Positions 16,561 through 25,857 of a stretch of DNA of 64,000 bases are shown in pieces. Origin of the DNA: Prolixibacteraceae bacterium UBA6029 (GTDB lineage Bacteria > Bacteroidota > Bacteroidia > Bacteroidales > Prolixibacteraceae); the NCBI GenBank assembly GCA_002429385.1, contig DIZL01000053.1, positions 20,429 through 84,428 on the forward strand. The letters are read 5' to 3'. Positions within the stretch are counted from its first letter, which is position 1. Every line of letters starts with the position of its first letter. A model generated the notes under the pieces. It was not told where the DNA came from. It saw only the letters and a program-made list of their open reading frames with translations, and ran no database searches. Position numbers and translations under genes: made by a program.

Positions 16561-18651
16561 ATGGAAAAACGAGATATTAATCAATTATTTACCAGAGAAA
16601 TTGCGGTACAGGCAGTAAAAGATTCTTTTATGAAACTTAACCCTTCGGTTTTGGTAAAGAACCCGGTTATCTTCATTGTGGGGATTGGTGCAGTCATGAC
16701 TACAGTGGTTGTGCTAACAGATACTTTTACCGGCCATTTTTCAAACTTTAACTTCCAGATTACATTATGGCTCTGGTTTACAGTGCTGTTTGCCAATTTT
16801 GCTGAAGCTATTGCCGAAGGAAGGGGAAAAGCACAGGCTGATAGTTTGCGTAAAAGCCGCACACAAACCAAAGCGCGGAAGCTGATCAACAACAAAGAAG
16901 AAATGGTTTTGGCCAATGATCTCAGGAAAGGTGATGTCGTTGTTTGTGCAGCAGGGGATGTGATTCCTGCCGACGGGGATGTAATCGAAGGAATTGCCAG
17001 CGTCGACGAATCAGCCATTACAGGTGAATCGGCACCGGTAATTCGTGAGAGCGGTGGCGACCGGTGTGCTGTAACCGGAGGTACAAAGGTAATCAGTGAC
17101 AAGATCAAGATTATGATTACGTCAGAACCCGGCAACACGTTCCTGGATCGGATGATTGCTCTGGTTGAAGGGGCCAAACGTCAGAAAACACCCAACGAAA
17201 TAGCCCTGATCATTCTTCTGTCGGGTCTAACCATCATATTCCTGTTGGTCGTTGTATGTATGCCGGCTTATTTCAGTTACAGCTTAACGGCTTCGGGTTT
17301 GCCTCAGAATCAAAACCTTACGCTGCCTGTATTGATATCGCTGCTTGTATGTCTTATTCCTACAACCATAGGAGGTTTGCTGAGTGCAATCGGAATTAGT
17401 GGGATGGACCGTTTGTTGCGTAAGAATGTTATAGCCACCAGCGGTAAAGCCATAGAAGCTGCCGGAGACACAGATGTTTTATTGCTTGATAAAACGGGAA
17501 CAATCACTTTAGGCAACAGGATGGCAACCAATTTCTTACCTGCCGAAGGAGTAACTGTTTTGGAACTTGCCGATGCTGCCCAGCTTTCATCTTTATCAGA
17601 CGAAACACCTGAAGGTCGGTCTATTGTTATCCTTGCGAAAGAAAAATTCAATATTCGTGCACGTGAAGTTCAGGAATTGCATGCATCGTTTATACCGTTT
17701 TCCGCACAAACCAGAATGAGCGGTGTTGATATTAAAGGACCTGATGGTAAGCTTCTTCAGATACGTAAAGGTTCATCGGAAGCGATCCGTACATTCGTGC
17801 AAAACAATAATGGGTTTTACCCTAAACAGATCCAGAATATCGTATCTGATTTGGCAAGACAAGGGGCTACACCTTTAGTCGTGGCTGAAAACAACAAAGT
17901 TTTGGGAGTTATCCATCTTAAAGACATTGTAAAAGGAGGTATTAAACAGCGTTTTGCTGAACTTCGGAAAATGGGTATTAAAACTGTGATGATAACAGGT
18001 GACAATGCTTTAACTGCAGCAGCAATAGCCGCAGAAGCAGGAGTAGACGACTTTATGGCAGAAGCCACACCCGAAGATAAATTACGACGTATTCGTGAAG
18101 AACAGGCGAATGGACACCTGGTGGGCATGATTGGTGACGGAACGAATGATGCCCCCGCACTGGCACAGGCCGACGTAGGTTTAGCCATGAATACCGGTAC
18201 GCAGGCTGCCCGTGAAGCGGGAAATATGGTTGATCTGGATAGTAACCCAACAAAGCTTATTGAGGTGGTTGAAACTGGAAAACAGTTACTGATGACCCGG
18301 GGAGCGTTGACAACCTTCAGTATAGCAAATGATGTGGCGAAGTACTTTGCTATTATTCCGGCAATAGCTTCTATGTTATATGTAACCACCTCTGGGATCG
18401 CTCCGCTGAGTGTCCTGAATATCATGAAACTTGCTACCCCTGAAAGCGCTATTTTAAGCGCTGTCATCTTCAATGCCCTGATTATTATTGCTCTCATTCC
18501 TCTTGCCCTGAAGGGTGTGAAATACAGGCCTATCTCTGCCAACAGGGTGCTTGCCCTGAATATACTGATCTATGGGATAGGTGGTATTATCGTTCCATTT
18601 TTTGGTATCAAATTGATTGATATGATTCTTGGGTTCGCCCATTTGATTTAA
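16561..18651 (+). CDS. kdpB: K+-transporting P-type ATPase subunit B
   Basis: KdpB is the ATP-hydrolysing subunit of the Kdp pump. The 696-residue protein shows the P-type ATPase motifs in order: DESAITGES in the actuator domain, DKTGTIT with phosphorylated Asp310, a KGSSEAI segment in the nucleotide domain, MITGDNALTAAAIA, and GDGTNDAPALAQADVG. About seven transmembrane helices are visible. Length and order are standard. Confidence 0.98.
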   Translation: MEKRDINQLFTREIAVQAVKDSFMKLNPSVLVKNPVIFIVGIGAVMTTVVVLTDTFTGHFSNFNFQITLWLWFTVLFANFAEAIAEGRGKAQADSLRKSRTQTKARKLINNKEEMVLANDLRKGDVVVCAAGDVIPADGDVIEGIASVDESAITGESAPVIRESGGDRCAVTGGTKVISDKIKIMITSEPGNTFLDRMIALVEGAKRQKTPNEIALIILLSGLTIIFLLVVVCMPAYFSYSLTASGLPQNQNLTLPVLISLLVCLIPTTIGGLLSAIGISGMDRLLRKNVIATSGKAIEAAGDTDVLLLDKTGTITLGNRMATNFLPAEGVTVLELADAAQLSSLSDETPEGRSIVILAKEKFNIRAREVQELHASFIPFSAQTRMSGVDIKGPDGKLLQIRKGSSEAIRTFVQNNNGFYPKQIQNIVSDLARQGATPLVVAENNKVLGVIHLKDIVKGGIKQRFAELRKMGIKTVMITGDNALTAAAIAAEAGVDDFMAEATPEDKLRRIREEQANGHLVGMIGDGTNDAPALAQADVGLAMNTGTQAAREAGNMVDLDSNPTKLIEVVETGKQLLMTRGALTTFSIANDVAKYFAIIPAIASMLYVTTSGIAPLSVLNIMKLATPESAILSAVIFNALIIIALIPLALKGVKYRPISANRVLALNILIYGIGGIIVPFFGIKLIDMILGFAHLI

Positions 18652-18686
18652 TAACACGATAAATCAATGAATTTTAAACGTTTATT

Positions 18687-19268
18687 ATGAAAACACAAAT
18701 ATTAACAGCATTAAAGTTTTTTCTGGCAATGACTATTCTGACCGGAATAATCTATCCTCTACTTATGACCGGAGTGGCACAAATTGCATTTCCATCACAG
18801 GCAAACGGAAGCCTGATTCTAAAAGATGGTAAGATTATAGGCTCTGAATTAATCGGACAGAAATTCGACAGTACTATCTATTTTTGGTCACGGCCTTCAG
18901 CTATCAGTTACAACCCGATACCTTCAGGAGCGTCCAATTTTGGACCAACCAGTAAAGCTTTAAAGAAACAGGTTGATGATCGGCGTATAGCATTTGCAAC
19001 CAGCAATTCAATTGTGGATAACGGGACAATTCCTCCGGAAATGATCTTCGCTTCTGCAAGCGGGCTGGATCCGCACATTTCGCCAAAAGCTGCCTTAATG
19101 CAGGTAGATCGGATTGTAAAAGCAAGGCAGTTCGACACGGAAAAACAACAACAAATACTGAATGTGATTACGAAATTATCAGAAGGTCCACAGTTTTCCT
19201 TCTTTGGAGATGAACGTATCAATGTTTTGGATTTGAACCTGGAACTTGACAGATTAAATAAAAAATGA
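18687..19268 (+). CDS. kdpC: K+-transporting ATPase subunit C
   Basis: KdpC stabilises and assists the KdpA/KdpB pump. The 193-residue protein has one N-terminal transmembrane helix (ALKFFLAMTILTGIIYPLLMTGVAQ) and the family motifs GSELIGQKF, YFWSRPSAISYNP and FASASGLDPHISPKAALMQVDRI. It is 35 bp after kdpB. A 236-bp gap follows before the sensor genes. Confidence 0.97.
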   Translation: MKTQILTALKFFLAMTILTGIIYPLLMTGVAQIAFPSQANGSLILKDGKIIGSELIGQKFDSTIYFWSRPSAISYNPIPSGASNFGPTSKALKKQVDDRRIAFATSNSIVDNGTIPPEMIFASASGLDPHISPKAALMQVDRIVKARQFDTEKQQQILNVITKLSEGPQFSFFGDERINVLDLNLELDRLNKK

Positions 19269-19428
19269 CAGTTGTATGAACCAAATATTTGTTAATTGTT
19301 ATTTCAAAGTTATTCACTTTAATTTTTATTGAGTCATATGATGTAAATCCACCAATATCCTTCGTGGAAATATTGTTTTATTTCGTATGTTCTGAGGCCT
19401 AATTCTAATAAAGAGTGCATATTATTCT

Positions 19429-19436
19429 TAAATTTG
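19429..19436 (+). promoter_or_regulatory. Candidate -7 box upstream of the kdp sensor genes
   Basis: TAAATTTG fits TAnnTTTG and lies 69 bp before the ATG at 19505 in the 236-bp gap after kdpC. It suggests the sensor genes may have their own promoter. No TTG at -33 is evident. Confidence 0.3.
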
Positions 19437-19504
19437 ACCATACTATTATATAAGATTATCAAACCAATATCAGAAGTTAAAAAGCCAATTTAAAAATACA
19501 TAAA

Positions 19505-20404
19505 ATGAAACTATCAATTCGAACAAAATTTACCCTGGGAATGGTGTTTATATTTATCATCATTCTTGTTTTATTGGGGTTTTCTGCGTTTTACCTGAAT
19601 AAATTATCCAATAAAACCAGTGCAATCCTCAAAGAGAACTACTTGTCAGTTGTTTATGCACGTGAAATGTCAGAAGGTTTAATGAATATCAATAAGGAAA
19701 TGATAAATTCTTTCCTTACAAACAAAGTTCCCGATAGCCTATATATACATAAAGAGTTTGATGTTATTGACCAGTCGTATCAGTTGGAGAAAAATAACCT
19801 GACTGAGCCGGGTGAAGATAAACTTGTTGCCGGGATTGAAACCGGAATTAAGGAATATCGTGAATCATACCGGCAAATGATGGTACCACATGTGCAAGCC
19901 GATAATGTATTGTTGCAACAGAAAAAATTCAACCTACTTCAGGAGCAGTTATTGGCATTGTCTCAAATGAACGGGAAAGCGATTGAAGTCAAAACAGATG
20001 ATGCGAAGCTTTCGTCAAAAGATGCATTAACAGGAATGACTATTCTTGGCAGTTTTAGCTTCTTAATCGCATTGAGTTTTATATATAGCTTTGCTTCCTA
20101 TTTTAACGAACGGTTTTTCCAATTATATAATGGGATCAAGGAAATAGTATCCAGTAATTACGGACAACGTTTATATTTCGATGGGATTGATGAATTTTAT
20201 GAAATTTCGTTGTTGTTTAATCAAATGGCTGAAAAACTGAGCGTAAGCCAGGGTGGGGAGGGAAAGCCGACAGAATATTTCAAGGATTTTGAAGATGATG
20301 GCAGCTATAATGAGGTTGATGAGTTGAAAGACGTATTATCCCGTATGAAGAGCATTGAAAAACAGGCAGAAGAAGTAATATCGAGAATAGAAAACAAGAA
20401 GTAG
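19505..20404 (+). CDS. Two-helix membrane sensor with four-helix-bundle ectodomain and HAMP-like region, kdpD partner
   Basis: The 299-residue protein has a first membrane helix at about 10-31, an extracytoplasmic helical region of about 140 residues (IKEYRESYRQMMVPHV), a second membrane helix at about 178-198, then a HAMP-like segment (NGIKEIVSSNYGQRLYFDGIDEFYEISLLFNQMAEKL) and a coiled tail. This is the layout of 4HB-MCP sensory inputs, but there is no kinase or methyl-accepting module. Its stop lies 3 bp before the kdpD ATG, so the two are co-translated. I infer an accessory input or modulator of KdpD; no role is established. Confidence 0.7.
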   Translation: MKLSIRTKFTLGMVFIFIIILVLLGFSAFYLNKLSNKTSAILKENYLSVVYAREMSEGLMNINKEMINSFLTNKVPDSLYIHKEFDVIDQSYQLEKNNLTEPGEDKLVAGIETGIKEYRESYRQMMVPHVQADNVLLQQKKFNLLQEQLLALSQMNGKAIEVKTDDAKLSSKDALTGMTILGSFSFLIALSFIYSFASYFNERFFQLYNGIKEIVSSNYGQRLYFDGIDEFYEISLLFNQMAEKLSVSQGGEGKPTEYFKDFEDDGSYNEVDELKDVLSRMKSIEKQAEEVISRIENKK

Positions 20405-20407
20405 TTT

Positions 20408-23086
20408 ATGGATTTCACAGACGATCGCCCAAATCCAGATGATTTGCTGGCTTCGATGAAAGAAGAGGAAGCAAAAAGCAAACGTGGCAAACTGAAGATA
20501 TTTTTCGGAATGTGTGCCGGTGTGGGGAAAACTTACACCATGTTACAGACTGCACAAATCGAAAAAATGAAAGGTGCTGAAATCGTTATAGGTTATGTGG
20601 AAACCCACAACCGGAAGGAAACAGCTCAACTGGTTGAAGGTTTCGAATTAATTCCACGCAAAAAATATATATACAAAACTGCCCATGTGGAGGAAATGGA
20701 TTTGGATGCGATTATCGCACGAAATCCCCAATATGTCCTGGTCGATGAACTGGCACATACCAATGCACCAGGTAGCCGGCATCTTAAGCGTTATCAGGAC
20801 GTGCAAGAAATTCTGGATAACGGGATTAATGTGTATACTACAGTTAATGTCCAGCATCTTGAGAGCCGGTCAGAAATTGTTGCACAGATTACGGGTATCA
20901 TTGTGAGGGAAACACTTCCTGACGATGTTTTTGAACGTGCTGATGAAGTTGAATTGGTCGATCTGACTCCCGATGAATTACTACAACGGCTTTCTGAAGG
21001 CAAAGTTTATACTCCTGAACGATCAAAAGAAGCTATTCTGAATTTCTTCAGGAAAGGAAATATTACCGCCTTGCGTGAGATGGCATTGCGGAATGTAGCA
21101 GATCGTGTAGATAAGCAGCTGCACGATTACATGCAACTCAAACGGATAAAAGGGCCATGGAAATCAGGGGTACATTTATTGGTTGCTGTAAGCTATACCC
21201 GCCAGTCGACAAAATTACTTCGTTGGGCTAAAAATCTTTCAGACATGATGGGTGGCTCTTTGCAAGCGATATACATTGAAACGTCGCACGAACTAACCGA
21301 TAAAGAGAGGGAAACACTTGATAAAACAATTAGCTTGGCCAAACAATTGGGTATTAAATTCAGGATTGTTACCAATTCAGACGTTGTAAAAGCCATTGTT
21401 GGCTTTGCTCAAAAGGAAAATATAACTCATATCATTATTGGTAAGCCACGCGACCGAAACCGTTTAACCTTATTCCAGCTTGGTAATTTTGTGAATCGCC
21501 TGATCAGATACAGTGGCAACATTGATGTTTACATCCTTGGTTCGGACACTCAGGTTGATGACAAGTTTAAACGAAAGGTCTCTTTGCCCTCCTTTACATC
21601 AAGTATTAATCAATACCTGATTGCCACCTTGATTGTCACGATTACGGCATTAATGTTTTTTCCCCTGAAAGATTTTGTTGGATACCAGGTTGTTTCATTT
21701 GCATTATTGTTTGTAGTCTCCCTGCTTGCATTTTTCTATGGTACCGGACCTATATTACTCGCTGCGACCCTTAGCTCCCTGATCTGGGACTTTTTTTTCA
21801 TTCCACCTCCCTACACCCTACATGTTGAGCGGCCAGAAGATATGCTCATGCTTGCCATGTTTTTTATTATTGCCTTATTAAATGGTGTATTAACCTCCCG
21901 GGTTCGTAGGCAGGAAATGAAAATCAGGGTACGTGAAGAGCGCACAAATGCACTTTATCAGTTGGCCAAAGAACTTTCTTCGGCAACAGGAATCGACGAA
22001 GTTTTAAATTTGGCGGTGAAAGATATAAGGAAATATTTCGGGTTGGAAAGTGCATTCATTTTGAAAGATGAAAGCAATGGTATCGAAAAAATAATCCGGC
22101 ACGACACTTCACTCAGCTTTTCGGAGAATGAAATGAGCATTGCAGAATGGACATTCAGACATTCCTCAATTGCCGGAAAATTTTCAGACACATTACCCTC
22201 AGGGAATTATACATTTTATCCGTTAAAAGGAAATAATGAAAATGTTGGGGTTATTGCTGTCATGCACTCAAAGATGTTTTCCCAGGGTGAGGAACAATTT
22301 TGGGAAGGGTTTCTGCCACAGATCTCCGGTAAGATTGAACGTGAGTTTTTGCGTAGTGCTGCGCGTAATGCGTATATTCTGAACGAATCGGATAAACTGT
22401 ACAAGACACTGTTCAACTCCATTTCACATGAACTCCGGATTCCGGTTGCAACGATTATGGGTGCTTCGGATACTTTGATTGCACAGGAATATGCACCTGA
22501 AACAAGAAAAATACTGTATCAGGAAATAAATACCGCAGCCATCAGGCTAAACCGACTGATCGAGAACTTATTGAATATGTCGCGACTTGATTCTGGCCGG
22601 TTGACTGCACGGATTGATTGGTGCGATTTACACGATCTGTACAATAAGGTGATTCAAACCCTGGCGGTGGAATTGAAACCTTTCACCCTGCATTGTGTTA
22701 TGTCCGACGAGATGCCATTGGTTCAGCTTGACTTTGGGTTGATGGAACAGGTACTCTATAACCTGGTATTAAATGCCACACAGCATGCACCCGGAGGAAG
22801 TAGTATCCGAATAAAATTCTTTTATGACAATGGCTTTTTAATCATTCAGGTGATGGATCGTGGCCCTGGTTTTTCACTTACTGATTTGCCGATGGTGTTT
22901 AATAAATTCTATCGGGGCGAAATGGCAGTAGCCGGAGGGACAGGTTTAGGTTTGTCGATTGTGAAGGGTATGGTTGAGGCGCACAATGGTACTATAACTG
23001 CAGAAAACCGATTAAATGGAGGTGCCCGGTTTACTATAAAAATACCAACAAAAATATCAGACATATTAGATATTCATACCAACTAA
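20408..23086 (+). CDS. kdpD: Sensor histidine kinase KdpD
   Basis: KdpD senses potassium status and phosphorylates KdpE. The 892-residue protein has the whole architecture: N-terminal KdpD domain with Walker A GMCAGVGKT (34-42) and Walker B-like VLVDELAHTNAPGSRH; a USP-like domain (LLVAVSYTRQSTKLLRWAKNLS); four closely spaced membrane helices (about 400-500); a GAF-like region; the dimerisation box FNSISHELRIPVAT with His674; and the ATPase domain with NLVLNATQHAP, DRGPGFS and GGTGLGLSIVKGMVEAHNG. kdpE follows after 4 bp. Confidence 0.97.
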   Translation: MDFTDDRPNPDDLLASMKEEEAKSKRGKLKIFFGMCAGVGKTYTMLQTAQIEKMKGAEIVIGYVETHNRKETAQLVEGFELIPRKKYIYKTAHVEEMDLDAIIARNPQYVLVDELAHTNAPGSRHLKRYQDVQEILDNGINVYTTVNVQHLESRSEIVAQITGIIVRETLPDDVFERADEVELVDLTPDELLQRLSEGKVYTPERSKEAILNFFRKGNITALREMALRNVADRVDKQLHDYMQLKRIKGPWKSGVHLLVAVSYTRQSTKLLRWAKNLSDMMGGSLQAIYIETSHELTDKERETLDKTISLAKQLGIKFRIVTNSDVVKAIVGFAQKENITHIIIGKPRDRNRLTLFQLGNFVNRLIRYSGNIDVYILGSDTQVDDKFKRKVSLPSFTSSINQYLIATLIVTITALMFFPLKDFVGYQVVSFALLFVVSLLAFFYGTGPILLAATLSSLIWDFFFIPPPYTLHVERPEDMLMLAMFFIIALLNGVLTSRVRRQEMKIRVREERTNALYQLAKELSSATGIDEVLNLAVKDIRKYFGLESAFILKDESNGIEKIIRHDTSLSFSENEMSIAEWTFRHSSIAGKFSDTLPSGNYTFYPLKGNNENVGVIAVMHSKMFSQGEEQFWEGFLPQISGKIEREFLRSAARNAYILNESDKLYKTLFNSISHELRIPVATIMGASDTLIAQEYAPETRKILYQEINTAAIRLNRLIENLLNMSRLDSGRLTARIDWCDLHDLYNKVIQTLAVELKPFTLHCVMSDEMPLVQLDFGLMEQVLYNLVLNATQHAPGGSSIRIKFFYDNGFLIIQVMDRGPGFSLTDLPMVFNKFYRGEMAVAGGTGLGLSIVKGMVEAHNGTITAENRLNGGARFTIKIPTKISDILDIHTN

Positions 23087-23090
23087 ATTC

Positions 23091-23774
23091 ATGACTAACG
23101 ACGAACCCATATTGATCATTGATGATGAAGTTCAAATCAGGAGATTGCTTGAAATAACCCTTTCCTCAAACGGGTATAAAATATTTTCGGCATCCACCGG
23201 ACAGGAAGGAATTCAAAAAGCAGTTTCACATGTTCCGATCCTCATCATCCTTGACTTGGGTCTTCCCGATGCCGACGGGATTGAAATCCTCAAAAAACTG
23301 AGGGAATGGTATCAGAAATCGATACTCATCCTTTCGGTAAGGAATTCAGAAGAAGATATTGTGAAAGCATTGGATTGCGGTGCCAATGATTACCTGACCA
23401 AGCCTTTCAGGACAGGAGAACTATTGGCAAGGATCAGAGCCTCTATTCGTCAGAATCAGGGAACTACAGAGAACCCCCGTATGGTTTTTGGTTCGCTTGA
23501 AGTTGATTTGGCTAATCATATAGCCCGGAAAAACAATGAAATTATAAAGCTTACTTCTACCGAATTTTCGATGCTGGCCCTTTTAGCCAAGAACGAAGGA
23601 CGGGTTTTAACCCATCAATACATCTTAAAAGAAGTCTGGGGGATGGGCTATATCGAACAAACGCAGTATTTACGGGTATTTGTTGCTCAGTTGCGAAAAA
23701 AAATAGAAGACGAACCGACTAAACCCAAATTACTGATCACTGAATCTGGAATCGGGTATAGGTTTGGAAGTTAG
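23091..23774 (+). CDS. kdpE: Response regulator KdpE (OmpR/PhoB type)
   Basis: KdpE is the DNA-binding regulator that switches on the kdp operon when phosphorylated by KdpD. The 227-residue protein has a receiver domain (LIIDDEVQIRRLL; acceptor Asp55 in LIILDLGLPDADG; Lys in LTKPFRTGEL) and a C-terminal winged helix (KLTSTEFSMLALLAKNEGRVLTHQYILKEVWG...LRVFVAQLRKKIE). It ends the kdp cluster. Confidence 0.97.
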   Translation: MTNDEPILIIDDEVQIRRLLEITLSSNGYKIFSASTGQEGIQKAVSHVPILIILDLGLPDADGIEILKKLREWYQKSILILSVRNSEEDIVKALDCGANDYLTKPFRTGELLARIRASIRQNQGTTENPRMVFGSLEVDLANHIARKNNEIIKLTSTEFSMLALLAKNEGRVLTHQYILKEVWGMGYIEQTQYLRVFVAQLRKKIEDEPTKPKLLITESGIGYRFGS

Positions 23775-23888
23775 AATTTATTCTAGATCGAAACTCCATA
23801 TCTTGTCTTTATAGACCACTTCTCATAAAGTTTTACATAGAAGCGGCTCTCTCGAAAACCGTTTCAAATTCTATCTCAGTCAGGATGT

Positions 23889-24071
23889 CTATTTCTTGAT
23901 CCAGCCAACGATCTTTTCATCGTCAGGAGTCACCTTTGAGTAAAATACGTATATAAGCTTCCCTTTGTCATCGATCAGGTATTTCTGGTTATTCCATTTG
24001 ACTTTCAAATCCATAATCTCTTTTAATTTGGAGTCAGTCATTGCTAATTTCAATATTTGTCTCGTTAAAAG
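23889..24071 (-). pseudogene. C-terminal remnant of a glutathione peroxidase gene
   Basis: The minus strand reads LLTRQILKLAMTDSKLKEIM and then KVKWNNQKYLIDDKGKL, ending VTPDDEKIVGWIKK plus stop at 23889. This aligns closely to the end of the intact glutathione peroxidase 1.1 kb downstream (WLTSKQLNGVKDSEVKWN, FQKYLIDEKGNL, VKPDDEKILSWIKK). An in-frame stop precedes the fragment and the active-site Cys half is absent. It is most simply a decayed partial duplicate. Confidence 0.82.
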
Positions 24072-24289
24072 CTAAGTAAATGGAACCCATTGTTGTTGTA
24101 TTCCTCTAAATACGAATGCTGATAAATCAATATTAATTCATGTCAAATAATACAACGCGGATTTAAGGTGATCTAGACGGAAAGAATTTTCATAGAAATA
24201 CAAACTTTTCTGATCATTCATTCCCGGACTGAAGAATTCGGATTAACCGAAGTTTTCTGAACTATTTTGAAGTTCATATCCCGGGAATA

Positions 24290-24428
24290 GGGATCAGAAC
24301 CTATCCTAAAGGGTTAAGAACAGGTAATGCGCAAGGAATCCTCTTTAGTTTTTGTATGTTTTGAGTATGATTTCTGTAAGGTTTCTGTATGTTTAAATAT
24401 ATAAACAAAATTATAGGTAAGTAAAAAT
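24290..24428. repeat. Dispersed module with four 11-bp units (copy A)
   Basis: It starts with GGGATCAGAACC, continues through TATCCTAAAGGGT and has four units with GTA at 24354, 24365, 24376 and 24387, exactly 11 bp apart. It ends with AGGTAAGTAAAAAT. The same order of blocks occurs at 38201-38350 with five units; the lengths are 139 and 150 bp, a difference of one unit. Confidence 0.8.
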
Positions 24429-24567
24429 CATGCAAATTATATAGGGCCATTAAAGGGCGTTTATAGGGAGGTAGTTATGAAGTCGGTGAGGATAAGTAAT
24501 TGGAAACCTTTGTTGTCGTATTACTTACTAAAAAAATCATTGATTTTTTTGTAACTTTGAAATAAAA

Positions 24568-24816
24568 ATGCCGACAATTTTACTGATAGCAGGTTGGAGA
24601 CTATATTTTTGGGCAAATGAGAGTAATGAACCTATTCATATTCATGCTGAAAAAGGTGATATGGAATGTAAATATTGGCTAGACATTGATAATTTTGAAA
24701 TAACAACTGCTTTGGAGTATAATTTGACATCACAAGCCAAACGGGAGATAAAAAAAATCATCTATGAACATTTTGATTATATCGTATCTGAATGGGACAA
24801 ATTCTTTAAAAAGTAA
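24568..24816 (+). CDS. DUF4160 domain protein
   Basis: This 82-residue protein matches DUF4160: IAGWRLYFWANESNEPIHIHAEKGDMECKYWLD, with a conserved P-x-H-x-H motif, then a charged helix ending YIVSEWDKFF. The family is small, of unknown function, and commonly paired with a DUF2442 gene as here (5-bp gap). Pairs like this resemble toxin-antitoxin modules in size and arrangement, but I see no proven toxin fold. No signal peptide. Confidence 0.85.
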   Translation: MPTILLIAGWRLYFWANESNEPIHIHAEKGDMECKYWLDIDNFEITTALEYNLTSQAKREIKKIIYEHFDYIVSEWDKFFKK

Positions 24817-24821
24817 TAATT

Positions 24822-25079
24822 ATGGAAAAGGCTTATAACATAACAAGTCTAAATTTTGATGGCGGTTTTATGATGATAACTATTGATGGTAAATCGTTTA
24901 AATTAAAACTATCTGATATCTCCGATAAATTGGACAAAGCATCAGACCAGGAACGGAATGATTATAAAATTTCACCTTCGGGCTATGGGATACACTGGAG
25001 ATTAGTAGATGAAGACCTATCAATTAATGGATTGTTAAAAGCTGACAAATCGCAATACTCGATAGAATATCGGGCTTAA
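24822..25079 (+). CDS. DUF2442 domain protein
   Basis: The 85-residue protein has the DUF2442 pattern: an N-terminal strand pair (YNITSLNFDGGFMMITIDGKSFKLKLSDIS), then LDKASDQERNDYKISPSGYGIHWRLVDEDLSINGLL. The conserved G-x-G-I-H-W segment precedes DEDLSI. It is the second gene of the DUF4160-DUF2442 pair and ends 62 bp from the convergent glutathione peroxidase gene, with a shared terminator between them. Confidence 0.85.
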   Translation: MEKAYNITSLNFDGGFMMITIDGKSFKLKLSDISDKLDKASDQERNDYKISPSGYGIHWRLVDEDLSINGLLKADKSQYSIEYRA

Positions 25080-25088
25080 AAAAGCTAT

Positions 25089-25121
25089 AAAAAAAACGAC
25101 ATCCTTTCGAATGTCGCTTCA
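25089..25121. terminator. Bidirectional terminator between DUF2442 and glutathione peroxidase genes
   Basis: CGACAT (25097-25102) pairs with ATGTCG (25111-25116). Read on the minus strand, the hairpin is followed by a run of eight T (25096-25089), a good terminator for the peroxidase gene. Read on the plus strand it precedes CTTCATTTTC, a weaker terminator. Confidence 0.8.
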
Positions 25122-25141
25122 TTTTCAATCTATATTTAAGT

Positions 25142-25678
25142 CTATTTCTTTATCCAGCTTAGAATTTTCTCATCATCTGGTTTTACTTTAGGGTCAACCA
25201 CATCGACCAGATTACCTTTTTCATCAATCAGGTATTTCTGGAAATTCCATTTCACTTCCGAATCCTTCACTCCATTTAATTGTTTCGAGGTAAGCCATTT
25301 ATACAATGGAGCCATATCATCGCCTTTCACCGATATTTTCGACATCATGGGAAATGTTACACCGTAATTTGCAGTGCAAAAAGTCTTAATATCAGTATTG
25401 GTTCCAGGTTCCTGCGATCCGAAATTATTGGCAGGAAAACCTATAATTACAAATTTCTGATTCCCGTATTCTTTATAAAGGCTTTCAAGATCTTTGTATT
25501 GGGGAGTATTTCCGCATTTGGAAGCTGTATTCACGACCAGAACTTTTTTTCCTTTCAGGCTCGAAAGATTAAAATCTTTCCCATCGATATCTTTTACCTT
25601 AAAATCGTAAAATGATTTCTGACTGAATGCAAGTGATGTAATTATCATCAGGCTAAATATTAATACTAATTTTTTCAT
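25142..25678 (-). CDS. Exported glutathione peroxidase-like thiol peroxidase
   Basis: The 178-residue protein from ATG 25678 has a signal peptide (MKKLVLIFSLMIITSLAFSQ). The mature part is the glutathione peroxidase/BsaA fold with the peroxidatic Cys55 in NTASKCGNTPQY, the GFPANNFGSQEPG motif with the second cysteine region nearby (IKTFCTANYGV), and KWNFQKYLID. Cysteine replaces selenocysteine, and such bacterial enzymes usually use thioredoxin rather than glutathione. Export suggests detoxification of peroxides in the periplasm. An alternative upstream start would add 12 residues before the signal. A decayed copy lies at 23889. Confidence 0.9.
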   Translation of the reverse strand: MKKLVLIFSLMIITSLAFSQKSFYDFKVKDIDGKDFNLSSLKGKKVLVVNTASKCGNTPQYKDLESLYKEYGNQKFVIIGFPANNFGSQEPGTNTDIKTFCTANYGVTFPMMSKISVKGDDMAPLYKWLTSKQLNGVKDSEVKWNFQKYLIDEKGNLVDVVDPKVKPDDEKILSWIKK

Positions 25679-25806
25679 GACTAAGAGTTTATTTATGAAC
25701 TGAGAATGAAACAATTCAGGATACTAAAAGTTTTATCAGCTTCCAAAAGCATTGATTTGTCTGCATTAATTGAGATAATTTTAAATGCTGTTAATAAGTT
25801 TCGCCC

Positions 25807-25835
25807 TTGTCATTAGGTCAGAATTTGTATATTTG
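25807..25835 (+). promoter_or_regulatory. Candidate promoter of dnaX
   Basis: TTG at 25807-25809 and TATATTTG at 25828-25835 are 18 bp apart and fit the Bacteroidota -33/-7 pattern. The dnaX ATG at 25858 follows 22 bp later. This also argues against the in-frame TTG at 25807 being the start codon. Confidence 0.6.
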
Positions 25836-25857
25836 GTCGTTCAATGAAGAATATTTT

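Larger units (their letters stand above)
23775..24567. other. 793-bp stretch without an intact gene
   Basis: The interval holds a glutathione peroxidase remnant on the minus strand (23889-24071) and a repeat module with an 11-bp array (24290-24428). The remainder is AT-rich with no convincing frame. The last 60 bp before 24568 probably carry the promoter of the DUF4160 gene. Confidence 0.7.

Noticed and set aside
17817..18542. 241-codon minus-strand frame inside kdpB
   Set aside because: It is a shadow of kdpB; the plus strand has all P-type ATPase motifs.
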